Assembly (NCBI GenBank): GCA_036723735.1
Contig: DAIMGT010000042.1
Location: 1-34,766, forward strand
Origin: UBA4656 sp002405525
GTDB taxonomy: Bacteria; Pseudomonadota; Gammaproteobacteria; Xanthomonadales; Ahniellaceae
DNA: 34,766 nt
Direction of reading: 5' to 3'
Position 1 is the first letter of the stretch; each line of letters starts with the position of its first letter. Positions 16,636-23,669 of this stretch are shown piece after piece. The notes under the pieces were generated by a model. The model was given only the letters and a program-made list of their open reading frames with translations. It was not told the origin of the DNA and did not search any database. The position numbers and the translations under genes were made by a program.

Positions 16636-17028
16636 TCAGCGCTTGGAGTACTGCGTGGCGCGGCGGGCCTTGTGCAGTCCGACCTTCTTGCGCTCGACCT
16701 CGCGGGCGTCGCGGGTGACGAAACCGGCTTTGCGCAGCGGCGACTTCAGCGCATCGTCGTAGTCGACCAGGGCGCGGGCGATGCCGAGCCGGATCGCGCC
16801 CGCCTGGCCGGTCATGCCGCCGCCCTCGACCGTGACCATGACGTCGAACTTGTCGACCGTCTTGGTCAGTTCGAGCGGCTGGCGCACGATCATGCGCGAG
16901 GTCTCGCGGCCGAAGAACTCGTCGAGCGAGCGGCCGTTGACGGTGATCTGGCCCTTGCCGGGGCGCAGGAAGACGCGCGCGGCGGAGGACTTGCGACGGC
17001 CGGTGCCGTAGTTCTGCGTGGTCGCCAT
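16636..17028 (-). CDS. rpsI: 30S ribosomal protein S9
   Basis: This 130-aa protein is the usual length for bacterial S9. It begins MATTQNYGTGRRKSSAARVF, contains the family signature GGGMTGQAGAIRLGIARAL, and ends KARRATQYSKR; the C-terminal SKR tail reaches the P-site tRNA anticodon stem in the ribosome. The ATG at 17028 is chosen by homology; the open frame reaches further upstream into the spacer. It follows rplM with a 13-base gap, the standard L13-S9 operon. Confidence 0.98.
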   Translation of the reverse strand: MATTQNYGTGRRKSSAARVFLRPGKGQITVNGRSLDEFFGRETSRMIVRQPLELTKTVDKFDVMVTVEGGGMTGQAGAIRLGIARALVDYDDALKSPLRKAGFVTRDAREVERKKVGLHKARRATQYSKR

Positions 17029-17041
17029 GTCGATTCTCGGG

Positions 17042-17476
17042 TCAGGCCTTGATTTCGAGCGTCTGCGGCTGCTGCGCCGCATGCGGGTGCTCGGGGCCTT
17101 TGTAGACCTTGAGCTTCTTGAACATCGCGCGGCCGAGCGGGTTCTTCGGCAGCATCCCCTTCACTGCGATCTCGATCACGCGCTCCGGGTGCGTGGCCAG
17201 CAGATCGCGCAGGCTGGTGGTCTTCAGGTTGCCGATGTACCCCGTGGCGCGGTGGTACATCTTGTCCTGCAGCTTGTTGCCCGTGACGGCGATCCTCTCG
17301 GCATTGACCACCACCAGGTAGTCGCCGGTGTCGACGTGGGGGGTGTAGATGGGCTTGTGCTTGCCGCGGAGGCGGCGCGCCAGTTCGGTGGCGAGGCGGC
17401 CGAGCGTCTTGTCGGACGCGTCCACCAGGTACCAGTCGCGCTGGACGGTCTCGTTCTTGGCGCTGACCGTTTTCAT
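17042..17476 (-). CDS. rplM: 50S ribosomal protein L13
   Basis: This 144-aa protein is the usual length for L13, an early assembly protein of the large subunit. It begins MKTVSAKNETVQRDWYLVDA and contains DKTLGRLATELARRLRGKHK and the family segment KGMLPKNPLGRAMFKKLKVY. ATG 17476 is preceded by GGGGAGCCC. It is the first gene of the rplM-rpsI operon, with a good promoter at 17522-17550. In E. coli L13 represses its own mRNA through the leader; the roughly 40-base leader here could do the same, but no clear binding structure is visible. Confidence 0.98.
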   Translation of the reverse strand: MKTVSAKNETVQRDWYLVDASDKTLGRLATELARRLRGKHKPIYTPHVDTGDYLVVVNAERIAVTGNKLQDKMYHRATGYIGNLKTTSLRDLLATHPERVIEIAVKGMLPKNPLGRAMFKKLKVYKGPEHPHAAQQPQTLEIKA

Positions 17477-17521
17477 GATCTTGGGCTCCCCGGGAGGGAT
17501 TTGGGGCGGAAAAGGCGCGAG

Positions 17522-17550
17522 AGCATAGCCATCCGCGCGTGGGCTGGCAA
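17522..17550 (-). promoter_or_regulatory. Sigma-70-type promoter of rplM-rpsI
   Basis: On the minus strand TTGCCA (17545-17550) and TATGCT (17522-17527) are separated by exactly 17 bases. They match the -35 consensus at 5 of 6 positions and the -10 at 4 of 6. The expected transcript start is about 40 bases before the rplM ATG. Confidence 0.65.
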
Positions 17551-17659
17551 GTCCGTGGCCCCGGCCGGCGCTGCGGCCCGCCCGGGGGCCGGGGTCGGCA
17601 ATCCTGCCTCGGTACGGCCCCTCATGCTACCTTTCGGGAAGTCCGCACCCCCGTCAACC

Positions 17660-18007
17660 ATGGCCTCTGCGCGCCCCGACCGCCGCCTCGAACCTCGGTT
17701 CCGGACCGCCGGGCGCGCCGTGCTGCGCGCCGGGCGTCGCGACTTCCGGGCCTTGGTGCTGGACCTGTCGTTGCAAGGACTGAGGCTGAGCCGGCCCGCG
17801 CAGTTCGACGCCGCGCGGGACGCGCGCTTCCCGGTCACGCTCGCGATCGGCGAAGGAGAACCGCTCCGCGCCGAGGTGCAGGTCATGCACGCGGAGCCGG
17901 GATCGCTGGGCGTGTCCTTCGTCTACATGCCCCCTTCCGACTTCGGCGTGCTGGCCGGCCTGATCGAGCATTTCGAGCGCGGGCGCAACGGCGCAGACGC
18001 CCGATGA
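17660..18007 (+). CDS. PilZ-domain protein, probable cyclic di-GMP receptor
   Basis: This 115-aa single-domain protein has both PilZ binding motifs: RxxxR in RRLEPRF near residue 10 and [DN]xSxxG in LDLSLQGLRLS at about 37-47. PilZ domains bind cyclic di-GMP and pass the signal to partners controlling motility, pili or surface polysaccharide. A beta-barrel follows, ending with a conserved-looking segment LGVSFVYMPPSDF, and a short C-terminal helix. The ATG at 17660 is used because RxxxR normally lies close to the N-terminus; ATG 17624 is possible. Neither has a strong Shine-Dalgarno. The stop overlaps the next gene start as ATGA, so it is coupled to the DUF192 lipoprotein gene. It is divergent from the rplM promoter. 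Confidence 0.85.
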   Translation: MASARPDRRLEPRFRTAGRAVLRAGRRDFRALVLDLSLQGLRLSRPAQFDAARDARFPVTLAIGEGEPLRAEVQVMHAEPGSLGVSFVYMPPSDFGVLAGLIEHFERGRNGADAR

Positions 18008-18462
18008 CGACGGTGGCGCGCGCCGCCGCGGGCCTGCTGGCGCTGCTGCTGCTCCTGCCGCTGGCCGGCTGTGCCGCCGAGCCAGCCCTGCCGTCGGTGG
18101 TGCTGAAAGGGCAGTCGTTCCGGGTCGAGATCGCGGACGACTTCGAGGAGCAGTCGCGTGGCCTGATGTTCCGCCGCGACCTGCCGCGCGACCAGGGCAT
18201 GCTGTTCGTCTACGCGCAGGCGCAGCCGCAGGCGTTCTGGATGCTCAACTGCGAAATCGCGCTGGACATCCTGTACTTCGACGGCGAGGGCCGCTTCATC
18301 AACGGCCACTACGCCGTGCCGCCCTGCCGCACCGCGCAGTGCCCGACTTACGAGAGCAAGCGCCCGGCCCGCTGGGTACTGGAACTGGGCGCCGGCGTCG
18401 GTCGCGCGCTGGACCTCAGGGAAGGCGATCGGCTGGAATTCCCGGCGTCGCTGGCGCCGTAG
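18004..18462 (+). CDS. DUF192-family lipoprotein
   Basis: This 152-aa protein starts with a hydrophobic stretch and a lipobox LAGC with Cys23, so it should be lipidated and anchored in the envelope. The DUF192 domain (about 35-148) shows the family features RGLMFRRDLPRDQGMLFVY, FWMLNCEIALDILYFDGEG and a final GDRLEF. The family is widespread but has no settled function. The ATG overlaps the PilZ gene stop, so the two are cotranscribed. The last 47 bases overlap the convergent 65-aa gene that ends at 18416. Confidence 0.87.
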   Translation: MTTVARAAAGLLALLLLLPLAGCAAEPALPSVVLKGQSFRVEIADDFEEQSRGLMFRRDLPRDQGMLFVYAQAQPQAFWMLNCEIALDILYFDGEGRFINGHYAVPPCRTAQCPTYESKRPARWVLELGAGVGRALDLREGDRLEFPASLAP

Positions 18463-18613
18463 ATGGTGCGCGCCGGGGCGGCGGCGCATCGCGCCCGGTC
18501 ACCGCGGCGACCATCGCCCACAACGCCATCCCGGGACGGTACGGGACCAGCCGCTGGCCCGCCCAGTCCCGCGGGTCGATGCCCTCGTCGGGCATCGGTA
18601 CGAATACCTGCAT
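18416..18613 (-). CDS. Small protein of 65 aa with a strong ribosome binding site
   Basis: This short gene starts MQVFVPMPDEGIDPRDWAGQ. A textbook Shine-Dalgarno, AGAGGAGG, ends 7 bases before ATG 18613, stronger than that of most genes in this window. The first 40 residues look like a compact folded unit (continuing RLVPYRPGMALWAM); the last 25 are Pro/Ala/Arg-rich and probably disordered. It overlaps the 3' end of the DUF192 gene on the opposite strand by 47 bases, which may be why a gene caller could miss it. The pattern M-x-V-F-V-P near the start reminds me of short conserved proteins in Xanthomonas relatives, but I cannot assign a function. Confidence 0.65.
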   Translation of the reverse strand: MQVFVPMPDEGIDPRDWAGQRLVPYRPGMALWAMVAAVTGRDAPPPRRAPSTAPATPGIPADRLP

Positions 18614-18770
18614 CGCCGTCCTCCTCTCATCACGGGGCGCTTCCCCACTGCGCGCCATCCCAGCAGCGCCACGCGACGGGGCGATGACCGGCGCATGGCA
18701 CGGCACGGGCGGCACCGGTCTTCACGCGGGCACGCTTGATTCGGGGGCTTGTCCGCCCTATGAAGAAGTC

Positions 18771-19622
18771 GTGGACAGCCACCTGCCCCGGCCGGCGCCC
18801 GAGCGCGCCTGGGAATTCCTGCGCACCGCGCGGGACGAGGACATTCCGCTCGTCTGGGCCGCGCTCACCATCGCCCGCGACGAATACCCCGACCTCGACA
18901 TCGCCGCCTACGAGCGGCGCATCGCCGAATGGGGCGAGCGCCTGCGCGGCGCCGGCGACGGCGACCCGATGCAGGGGCTGCGCGCGCTCAATGCCCTGCT
19001 GTTCGACGAACTCGGGATGAGCGGCAACCAGCAGGACTACTACGACCCGCGCAACAGCTATCTCAACGAGGTGCTCGACCGCCGGCTCGGCATCCCGATC
19101 AGCCTCGGCGTGGTGCAGATGGACGTCGCCCAGCGCGCCGGGCTGCCGCTGCAGGGCGTGTCCTTCCCAGGCCACTTCCTGGTCTCGCTGCCGGTCGACG
19201 ACGGCCTGCTTGTGCTGGATCCCTTCAGCCGCGGGCGCTCGATCGACGTGCACGAATTGAAGACCCGCGCCAAGCCCCACGTCGGCGATCAGGACATCCA
19301 GGACGAGCAACTCTCCGAACTGCTGGAACCGGCCAGCAAGCGTGCGATCCTGGCCCGCATGCTGCGCAACCTCAAGGCGCTCTACGTCGAGAAGGAAGAC
19401 TGGGCGCGGGCGCTGCGCTGCGCCGACCGCCTGCTGCTGCTCGACCCCGCGCAGCCCGAGGAACGCCGCGACCGCGGCCTGCTCTACCTGCGCGTCGGCC
19501 ACGTCGCCGCCGCGCGCGGGGACCTCTGCGCCTACCTGTCGCAGGTCCCGCCGCCCAACGACGCGCGCAAGGTGCGCGACCTGATGCTGCAGGCGGCGCG
19601 GGAACCCGGCCGGCTGAACTGA
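18771..19622 (+). CDS. SirB1-type protein: transglutaminase-like domain plus tetratricopeptide repeats
   Basis: This protein of about 283 aa has the SirB1 N-terminal domain, a transglutaminase-like fold without proven activity. Diagnostic segments are IPLVWAALTIARDEYPDLDI, LNALLFDELGMSGNQQDYYD, PRNSYLNEVLDRRLGIPISL and LQGVSFPGHFLV. From about residue 190 come TPR-like helices (ARMLRNLKALYVEKEDWARA and ALRCADRLLLLDPAQPEERR). In many gammaproteobacteria the gene sits near prfA-hemK; here it does not. The start is uncertain: GTG 18771 gives a normal length with a modest GAAG ribosome site, while ATG 18684 would add 29 residues of unlikely sequence. No partner is visible. Confidence 0.85.
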   Translation: MDSHLPRPAPERAWEFLRTARDEDIPLVWAALTIARDEYPDLDIAAYERRIAEWGERLRGAGDGDPMQGLRALNALLFDELGMSGNQQDYYDPRNSYLNEVLDRRLGIPISLGVVQMDVAQRAGLPLQGVSFPGHFLVSLPVDDGLLVLDPFSRGRSIDVHELKTRAKPHVGDQDIQDEQLSELLEPASKRAILARMLRNLKALYVEKEDWARALRCADRLLLLDPAQPEERRDRGLLYLRVGHVAAARGDLCAYLSQVPPPNDARKVRDLMLQAAREPGRLN

Positions 19623-19634
19623 TCCCGCCGCGTC

Positions 19635-20042
19635 CTATCCGCGATCCCGCGCATCATCGGCCGCACGACATGAAGGCGTCGGAGACTCGCGCACGCGGGC
19701 GAACATCAGCGCCAGCAGCGGCGGCATGGCGGAGCCTTCCGTGTCGAGCAGCCAGCCGATGCGGCGCGTGCCGGCCGGCGTGCGCGCGGCCGGCAACAGG
19801 CAGGATTCCGGCTGGCGCTCGGCCAGCGTCCGCGCGATGGCAACGGATTCCGCCAGCACCTCGCTGCCGTCGAGCCCGACCACCGGCGATTTGCCGAACG
19901 GATGCAGCTTGCGCAGTTCCGGCGGCGGCAGGGCCCTCGAATCGCGCGCATAACGCACCACCTCCTAAGGCAGGCCCAGCTCCTCCGGCAGCCAGAGCAC
20001 GCGCTGCGAGCGGGAGTTCTCGAGGTGGTGGACGGTGATCAT
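19635..20042 (-). pseudogene. Broken glutathione S-transferase gene
   Basis: ATG 20042 opens a frame beginning MITVHHLENSRSQRVLWLPE, the start of a glutathione S-transferase thioredoxin-fold domain. After EELGLP an in-frame TAG (19965-19967) stands where the family normally has Tyr. The same frame then continues with EVVRYARD, LHPFGKSPVVGLDG and SEVLAESVAIARTLAER, including the ES glutathione-binding pair. Homology goes on into the start of the helical domain (WLLDTEGSAMPPLLALMFAR) and then fails, ending after 135 sense and stop codons instead of about 200-220. So there are two lesions: a nonsense codon and loss of the C-terminal third or more. Amber read-through could make only a truncated protein. 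Confidence 0.85.
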
Positions 20043-20185
20043 CGTCGCGCGCTCCGGCCCGGGGCGGGCCACCATCGCAGCGACCGCGGCGTCGCAGCAA
20101 AGCGGCGCGACCGCGAAGTAGCGTCGGCCTCGGCAAACCGCCCCGCCAGGGTCAGGGGGGGTATCCGTACTCTCACACCTCAGGA

Positions 20186-22519
20186 TCAGCGTGGCGGGGC
20201 GCCCTCGCGCTCCAGCGCCTCCAGCCGCGTGCCGAGGCGTTCCAGCGCGGCAAGCAAGCGCGCGTGCTTGGATTCCAGTCGCGCCACGGCCGCACTCTGC
20301 GCCGCATCGGCGGGGTTCAATCCCACCAGCGCGCGCACCGAAGCCTCGCCGGCGCCATTTCCCGTCCACGCGCGACCGACGACCTGCGCGAGGTGCGCCG
20401 CCGTCATCGCGGCCGGCGGCACGCCGATCGCGGTGCCGTCGCTGCGCCCGGAGGCGATCAGGTAGTCGCCCGCTGCCACCGGCCCGCTGACCGCGACATC
20501 GACCTGGCCGAGGAAGGCAACCAACGCGTGCGAATCGCGCTTGGCCTCCCCGGGATCGTTGCCGCTCACCGCCGGGTTGGTCGACACCACGCCGAGCTGC
20601 TGCGAGCCCGCGGTATCGAGCGACACCGCGCCATCGCGGATCGCCACGACCATGCCGGGGCGCAATGTTGACTTCGCCACGCCCGCGGCAAGCGGCAGGT
20701 ACTCCGCGTAATCGGCGCCCGAGGTCTGGAGCACCACGCCACCCGCGCCATTGCCCTCGATCGCACCGATGTTGCTCCCGTTGGCGCGCTGGAAGGACAG
20801 GAAGTTGTTCCCGGCGTTCGGCGTCGTGAGGTTGACGCGGATGGCGATGCCGCTGCCATTGGTGCCGGTGTCGTTCTGCACCAGCATCGCGTGGCCGGCG
20901 CGATTGGCGACCAGGTCGAACGCGGTGCCGGGGTCGTTGGTGTTGAAACCGATGCCGCCGCTGGCTCGAACGAGGAACTGGTTCGGCCCGCTGGACACGA
21001 AGTCGGCGTCCGCGCTGTCGTCGGCCCAGGCGAACGTGCCTTCGTGGCCGTTGGCATCTCCAGACGCAGCAACGCCATCGCAACCGAATCCGGCTGCCCC
21101 GGAATCGGTGCCCGGCCTGACCTTCGCGCGTCGGCCTCCAGCCCATGAACCGGCACCCCCGGCGCAGTTGTCGAAGCCGGCGGCGACCATGCTCTCTTGT
21201 CCACTTGCCGTGTTGAGAATGCCGCCGGCCACCGTGCTGCGAAACCCGCTGGCGAAGTTGGACGAACCGCCGCTGACGGTGCTACTGGACGCGCTCGCCT
21301 CGTTGCTCGACCCGCCGCCGACCGTGCCCCACTGGCCGCTGAGCCGGTTGTCGAGCCCACCGCCGATCGTGCCGAAGGACGTGAATGCCCGATTGTTTTC
21401 GCCGCCGGCGACCGTCGTGGCATCGGCGCTGGCGACGTTGCGGCGGCCACCGCCGATGGTCGCGAAGCGATGCGCCCGGTTGCCGTAGCCACCACCCACG
21501 GTGCCGAAGTCGCCGAGGACGCTGTTCGGCTCCTCGTTGCCGAGTTCCGGGTCGCTGTTGCCCGCCGGCAGGCCCCCGCCGGCGATGGTAGCGCCACGCA
21601 GACCCGTCGACACTTCGTTCGCGTGGCTGCCCCCGATGGTGTTGGTGGTGATCGGCAGCGCCGGCGTTCCGAAGGTGATGCTCGACGGTACGATGCGCAG
21701 GCTGCGCGCGTTCGCGGTGCGTACCTCGAAGGCTTGCGCGTCGAGGGTGCCGATGAAGTGGGTGCCGGGACTCGTGCCACTGTTGCCGGTGCGCGACCAG
21801 GCATCGGCGGAACCTGCGGGGCCCTGCGGCCCGATCGGACCTTGTGGACCGGTGAGGCCCTGCGGCCCTGCGGGACCCGCGGGGCCCTGCCCCGCCGTCT
21901 CGCAGACCACCGTGCCATCCGGCGCCACGCTGCGGATCGCCGAGCCCGCCGCGCAGTTCGCCGCGATGCGCGCCTGCACCTGCGCGGCATTGATCTGCGC
22001 CGTGCCGATCGCGCCCGCAGCAATGTCCGATGCCTGCACCGCGCCATCGACGAGGCTGGTCGTGGTCACCGAATTCGCCAGCGCGACCGCCGCGCCCCAC
22101 GCATACGGTGCGGCGGTCACCTCGGTGCGTGGCGACAGGGTTTCGAAGGCGCCACCACCTGCGGGCCGGATCGCGATCTCGAGCCACTGGCGATCGCCCG
22201 CGAACTGCGCCGCGCCGAAGTCCAGCGGCACCGCGAACAGGCCGCCGTTCACGGCGACGGCGTTGCTGCTGACCAGGTTGCCGACCGGGCTGCCGCCGGC
22301 CTGCGCGTTGTAGAGCCGGAACTGGAAGTCGTAGTTGCCGTTCGCCGGGCCCGAGGCCAGCCGCAGCTCGCCCTGGTAGGTGATGGTGGGCGTCAGGGCC
22401 TGGGCCCGGGCGTCTGTCGCCAGGCCCAGCGCGAGGCACAAGGAGAGCGCAAGCGGCGCGAGCCGGTGCGTGACCGTGCTACGACGGGGCAAGGCACGGA
22501 AAGCGGTGGTGGTCGTCAT
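20186..22519 (-). CDS. Exported protein with collagen-like stretch and YadA-head-like repeats
   Basis: This 777-aa protein has a signal peptide (cleavage after ARAQ, about residue 40). Next is an N-terminal beta domain (about 43-140) of a type seen in many exported bacterial proteins (ITYQGELRLASGPANGNYDF through LSPRTEVTAAPYA). A Gly-X-Y stretch follows at about 212-236 (GPAGPAGPQGLTGPQGPIGP), then eight repeats of about 15 residues at 340-458, like the left-handed roll of YadA adhesin heads. The C-terminal part (about 600-745) resembles the intramolecular chaperone/G2-type region of phage tail proteins (ADYAEYLPLAAG, GQVDVAVSGPVAAGDYLIAS), and a coiled coil ends it (ARLESKHARLLAALERLGTR). 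No outer-membrane anchor is seen. GAGG before ATG 22519 sets the start. It follows the 94-aa gene by 44 bases. Confidence 0.8.
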   Translation of the reverse strand: MTTTTAFRALPRRSTVTHRLAPLALSLCLALGLATDARAQALTPTITYQGELRLASGPANGNYDFQFRLYNAQAGGSPVGNLVSSNAVAVNGGLFAVPLDFGAAQFAGDRQWLEIAIRPAGGGAFETLSPRTEVTAAPYAWGAAVALANSVTTTSLVDGAVQASDIAAGAIGTAQINAAQVQARIAANCAAGSAIRSVAPDGTVVCETAGQGPAGPAGPQGLTGPQGPIGPQGPAGSADAWSRTGNSGTSPGTHFIGTLDAQAFEVRTANARSLRIVPSSITFGTPALPITTNTIGGSHANEVSTGLRGATIAGGGLPAGNSDPELGNEEPNSVLGDFGTVGGGYGNRAHRFATIGGGRRNVASADATTVAGGENNRAFTSFGTIGGGLDNRLSGQWGTVGGGSSNEASASSSTVSGGSSNFASGFRSTVAGGILNTASGQESMVAAGFDNCAGGAGSWAGGRRAKVRPGTDSGAAGFGCDGVAASGDANGHEGTFAWADDSADADFVSSGPNQFLVRASGGIGFNTNDPGTAFDLVANRAGHAMLVQNDTGTNGSGIAIRVNLTTPNAGNNFLSFQRANGSNIGAIEGNGAGGVVLQTSGADYAEYLPLAAGVAKSTLRPGMVVAIRDGAVSLDTAGSQQLGVVSTNPAVSGNDPGEAKRDSHALVAFLGQVDVAVSGPVAAGDYLIASGRSDGTAIGVPPAAMTAAHLAQVVGRAWTGNGAGEASVRALVGLNPADAAQSAAVARLESKHARLLAALERLGTRLEALEREGAPPR
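21146..21502 (-). repeat. Eight tandem YadA-head-like repeats in coding sequence
   Basis: Within the 777-aa protein the pattern T-[VI]-x-G-G-x-x-N-x-A-S-G recurs eight times with a 15-residue period (first unit 14). Examples are TVGGGYGNRAHR, TIGGGLDNRLSG and TVAGGILNTASG. Such repeats usually build a trimeric beta-roll. Confidence 0.8.
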
Positions 22520-22563
22520 GGCGGCGTCCTCGCGGGGCATGGAAACGGGGGGAAGCAGCGGCG

Positions 22564-22848
22564 TCACGGTTCGAAGCCGTTCGCGAACAGCGCATCGCCC
22601 GGCGGCGCGACGGCACCGGCGACGTGGAAGCCACCGCGCAGCGAGAAACTCGCGCTGCTCGCGGCCGCACCGGCATCCGGCTGGCCGAGCGTCCCGTGCA
22701 GGGTGTAGGCGCTGCTCGCCGCGCGGCCCGCACCGGCGTCGATCGACTGCCGCGGGACGTTGAAGCTGGCACTGCCGGACTGCGCGAGGGCCAGCGGCGC
22801 GAACAACAGGCCGGGGCCCAGGGACCGGAGAAGGCTGGTGCGGCGCAT
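22564..22848 (-). CDS. Small exported protein with a NGFE tail
   Basis: This 94-aa protein has a signal peptide (about residues 1-23, cleaved after ALAQ). It has one short beta domain with the phrases QSIDAGAGRAASSAYTLHGT, LGQPDAGAA and FSLRGGFHVAG, a pattern known from many exported proteins that begin a larger structure. It ends GDALFANGFEP, the [DN]GFE tail also found on the proteins ending at 111 and 14117. It lies 44 bases before the 777-aa exported protein gene on the same strand, so the two probably form an operon and may be surface partners. The ATG at 22848 follows a G-rich ribosome site (GGGGGT). No enzyme motif is present. Confidence 0.75.
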   Translation of the reverse strand: MRRTSLLRSLGPGLLFAPLALAQSGSASFNVPRQSIDAGAGRAASSAYTLHGTLGQPDAGAAASSASFSLRGGFHVAGAVAPPGDALFANGFEP

Positions 22849-22996
22849 GCGGGACCCCCATCGCGACGCCTGGAAGGGAGTCGCCTTCCTTCCAGAATGG
22901 ATAGGCGGGGGCGAAGCGAACAGCCGGAGCGCGGGCGGTGCGCCGCACCGACCTCTGTGGGAGCGAGCAACAGGCAGACCCGGACACCCCCGGAAT

Positions 22997-23023
22997 CGGC
23001 TGACGAGAACGTTTCGTCAGCCG
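22997..23023. other. Strong 10-bp hairpin in the 22849-23120 gap
   Basis: CGGCTGACGA (22997-23006) pairs perfectly with TCGTCAGCCG (23014-23023) around a 7-base loop. It lies downstream of the membrane protein gene ending at 23121 and upstream of the 94-aa gene start. There is no T-run, so terminator, RNA-stability element or protein site are all open. Confidence 0.45.
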
Positions 23024-23120
23024 GCGCCGCTGCCACTCAGGCCGGTCGGTACAGCGGGCCTGCCACCATTCCGGGTGTCCCGATTTCCCCCCGATCGAGT
23101 CGCCAGATCCAGCCTCCGCC

Positions 23121-23558
23121 TCAGCCTCGCACCGAGGGCAAGGGTGGCGGCGGCGACGCGGACGACGAGACTTCCGGCCCCGGATTGTAGTTGGCGATCC
23201 ATCCGCGGATCGTGCGGCCCATACGGGCAATCATCATCATGTTGAAAAAGTGCATGCCACCGAGCACGAGCAGGGTCACGCCGATGCGCGCGCCAAGTTC
23301 GCCGACAAGATCGTCGGGAACCGGCGACCAGTTGCCCAGACGCAGGCTGATGAAGCCCAGGTTCACGAGGTAGAAACCGATCACGAGCAGGCGATTGGTC
23401 GAACGGGCGAGGTCGGCGTCATGGCCGAAACACCGGACGAGGAAGGTCTCCCCCGTGTGGGTCAGGACGCGTGCCACCCAGACCGTCAGAGCGATCGAAA
23501 TCGCGAGGTACAGGCCGTAGGTGGCTTGGGAGAGGAAGAAAGAACTTTCAGTCGGCAT
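23121..23558 (-). CDS. Small integral membrane protein of unknown function
   Basis: This 145-aa protein has three predicted membrane helices (about 11-31, 56-75 and 90-111), starting MPTESSFFLSQATYGLYLAI. A short segment between the first two (LTHTGETFLVRCFG) and a cytoplasmic Pro/Ser-rich tail complete it. GGAG 8 bases before ATG 23558 sets the start; the longer open frame upstream lacks this. I have seen similar uncharacterised proteins in gammaproteobacteria but know no role. It lies 111 bases downstream of the membrane AraC regulator gene on the same strand, so it may be transcribed with it or controlled by it. Confidence 0.72.
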   Translation of the reverse strand: MPTESSFFLSQATYGLYLAISIALTVWVARVLTHTGETFLVRCFGHDADLARSTNRLLVIGFYLVNLGFISLRLGNWSPVPDDLVGELGARIGVTLLVLGGMHFFNMMMIARMGRTIRGWIANYNPGPEVSSSASPPPPLPSVRG

Positions 23559-23669
23559 GGCGGGTCTCCGCGGTGGGTTCCCTGCCACCTTGGCGCCCGC
23601 CGGCGGTGCATGCGTCCGAACCGATCGATGCGGAATACACCGTGACCATGTGCCTTCCGAATCAATGGC

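Noticed and set aside
21146..21502. Tandem repeats as a CRISPR array
   Set aside because: The repeats are in frame, encode a regular 15-residue protein motif, and differ at the DNA level; there are no conserved DNA repeats with unique spacers and no cas genes.
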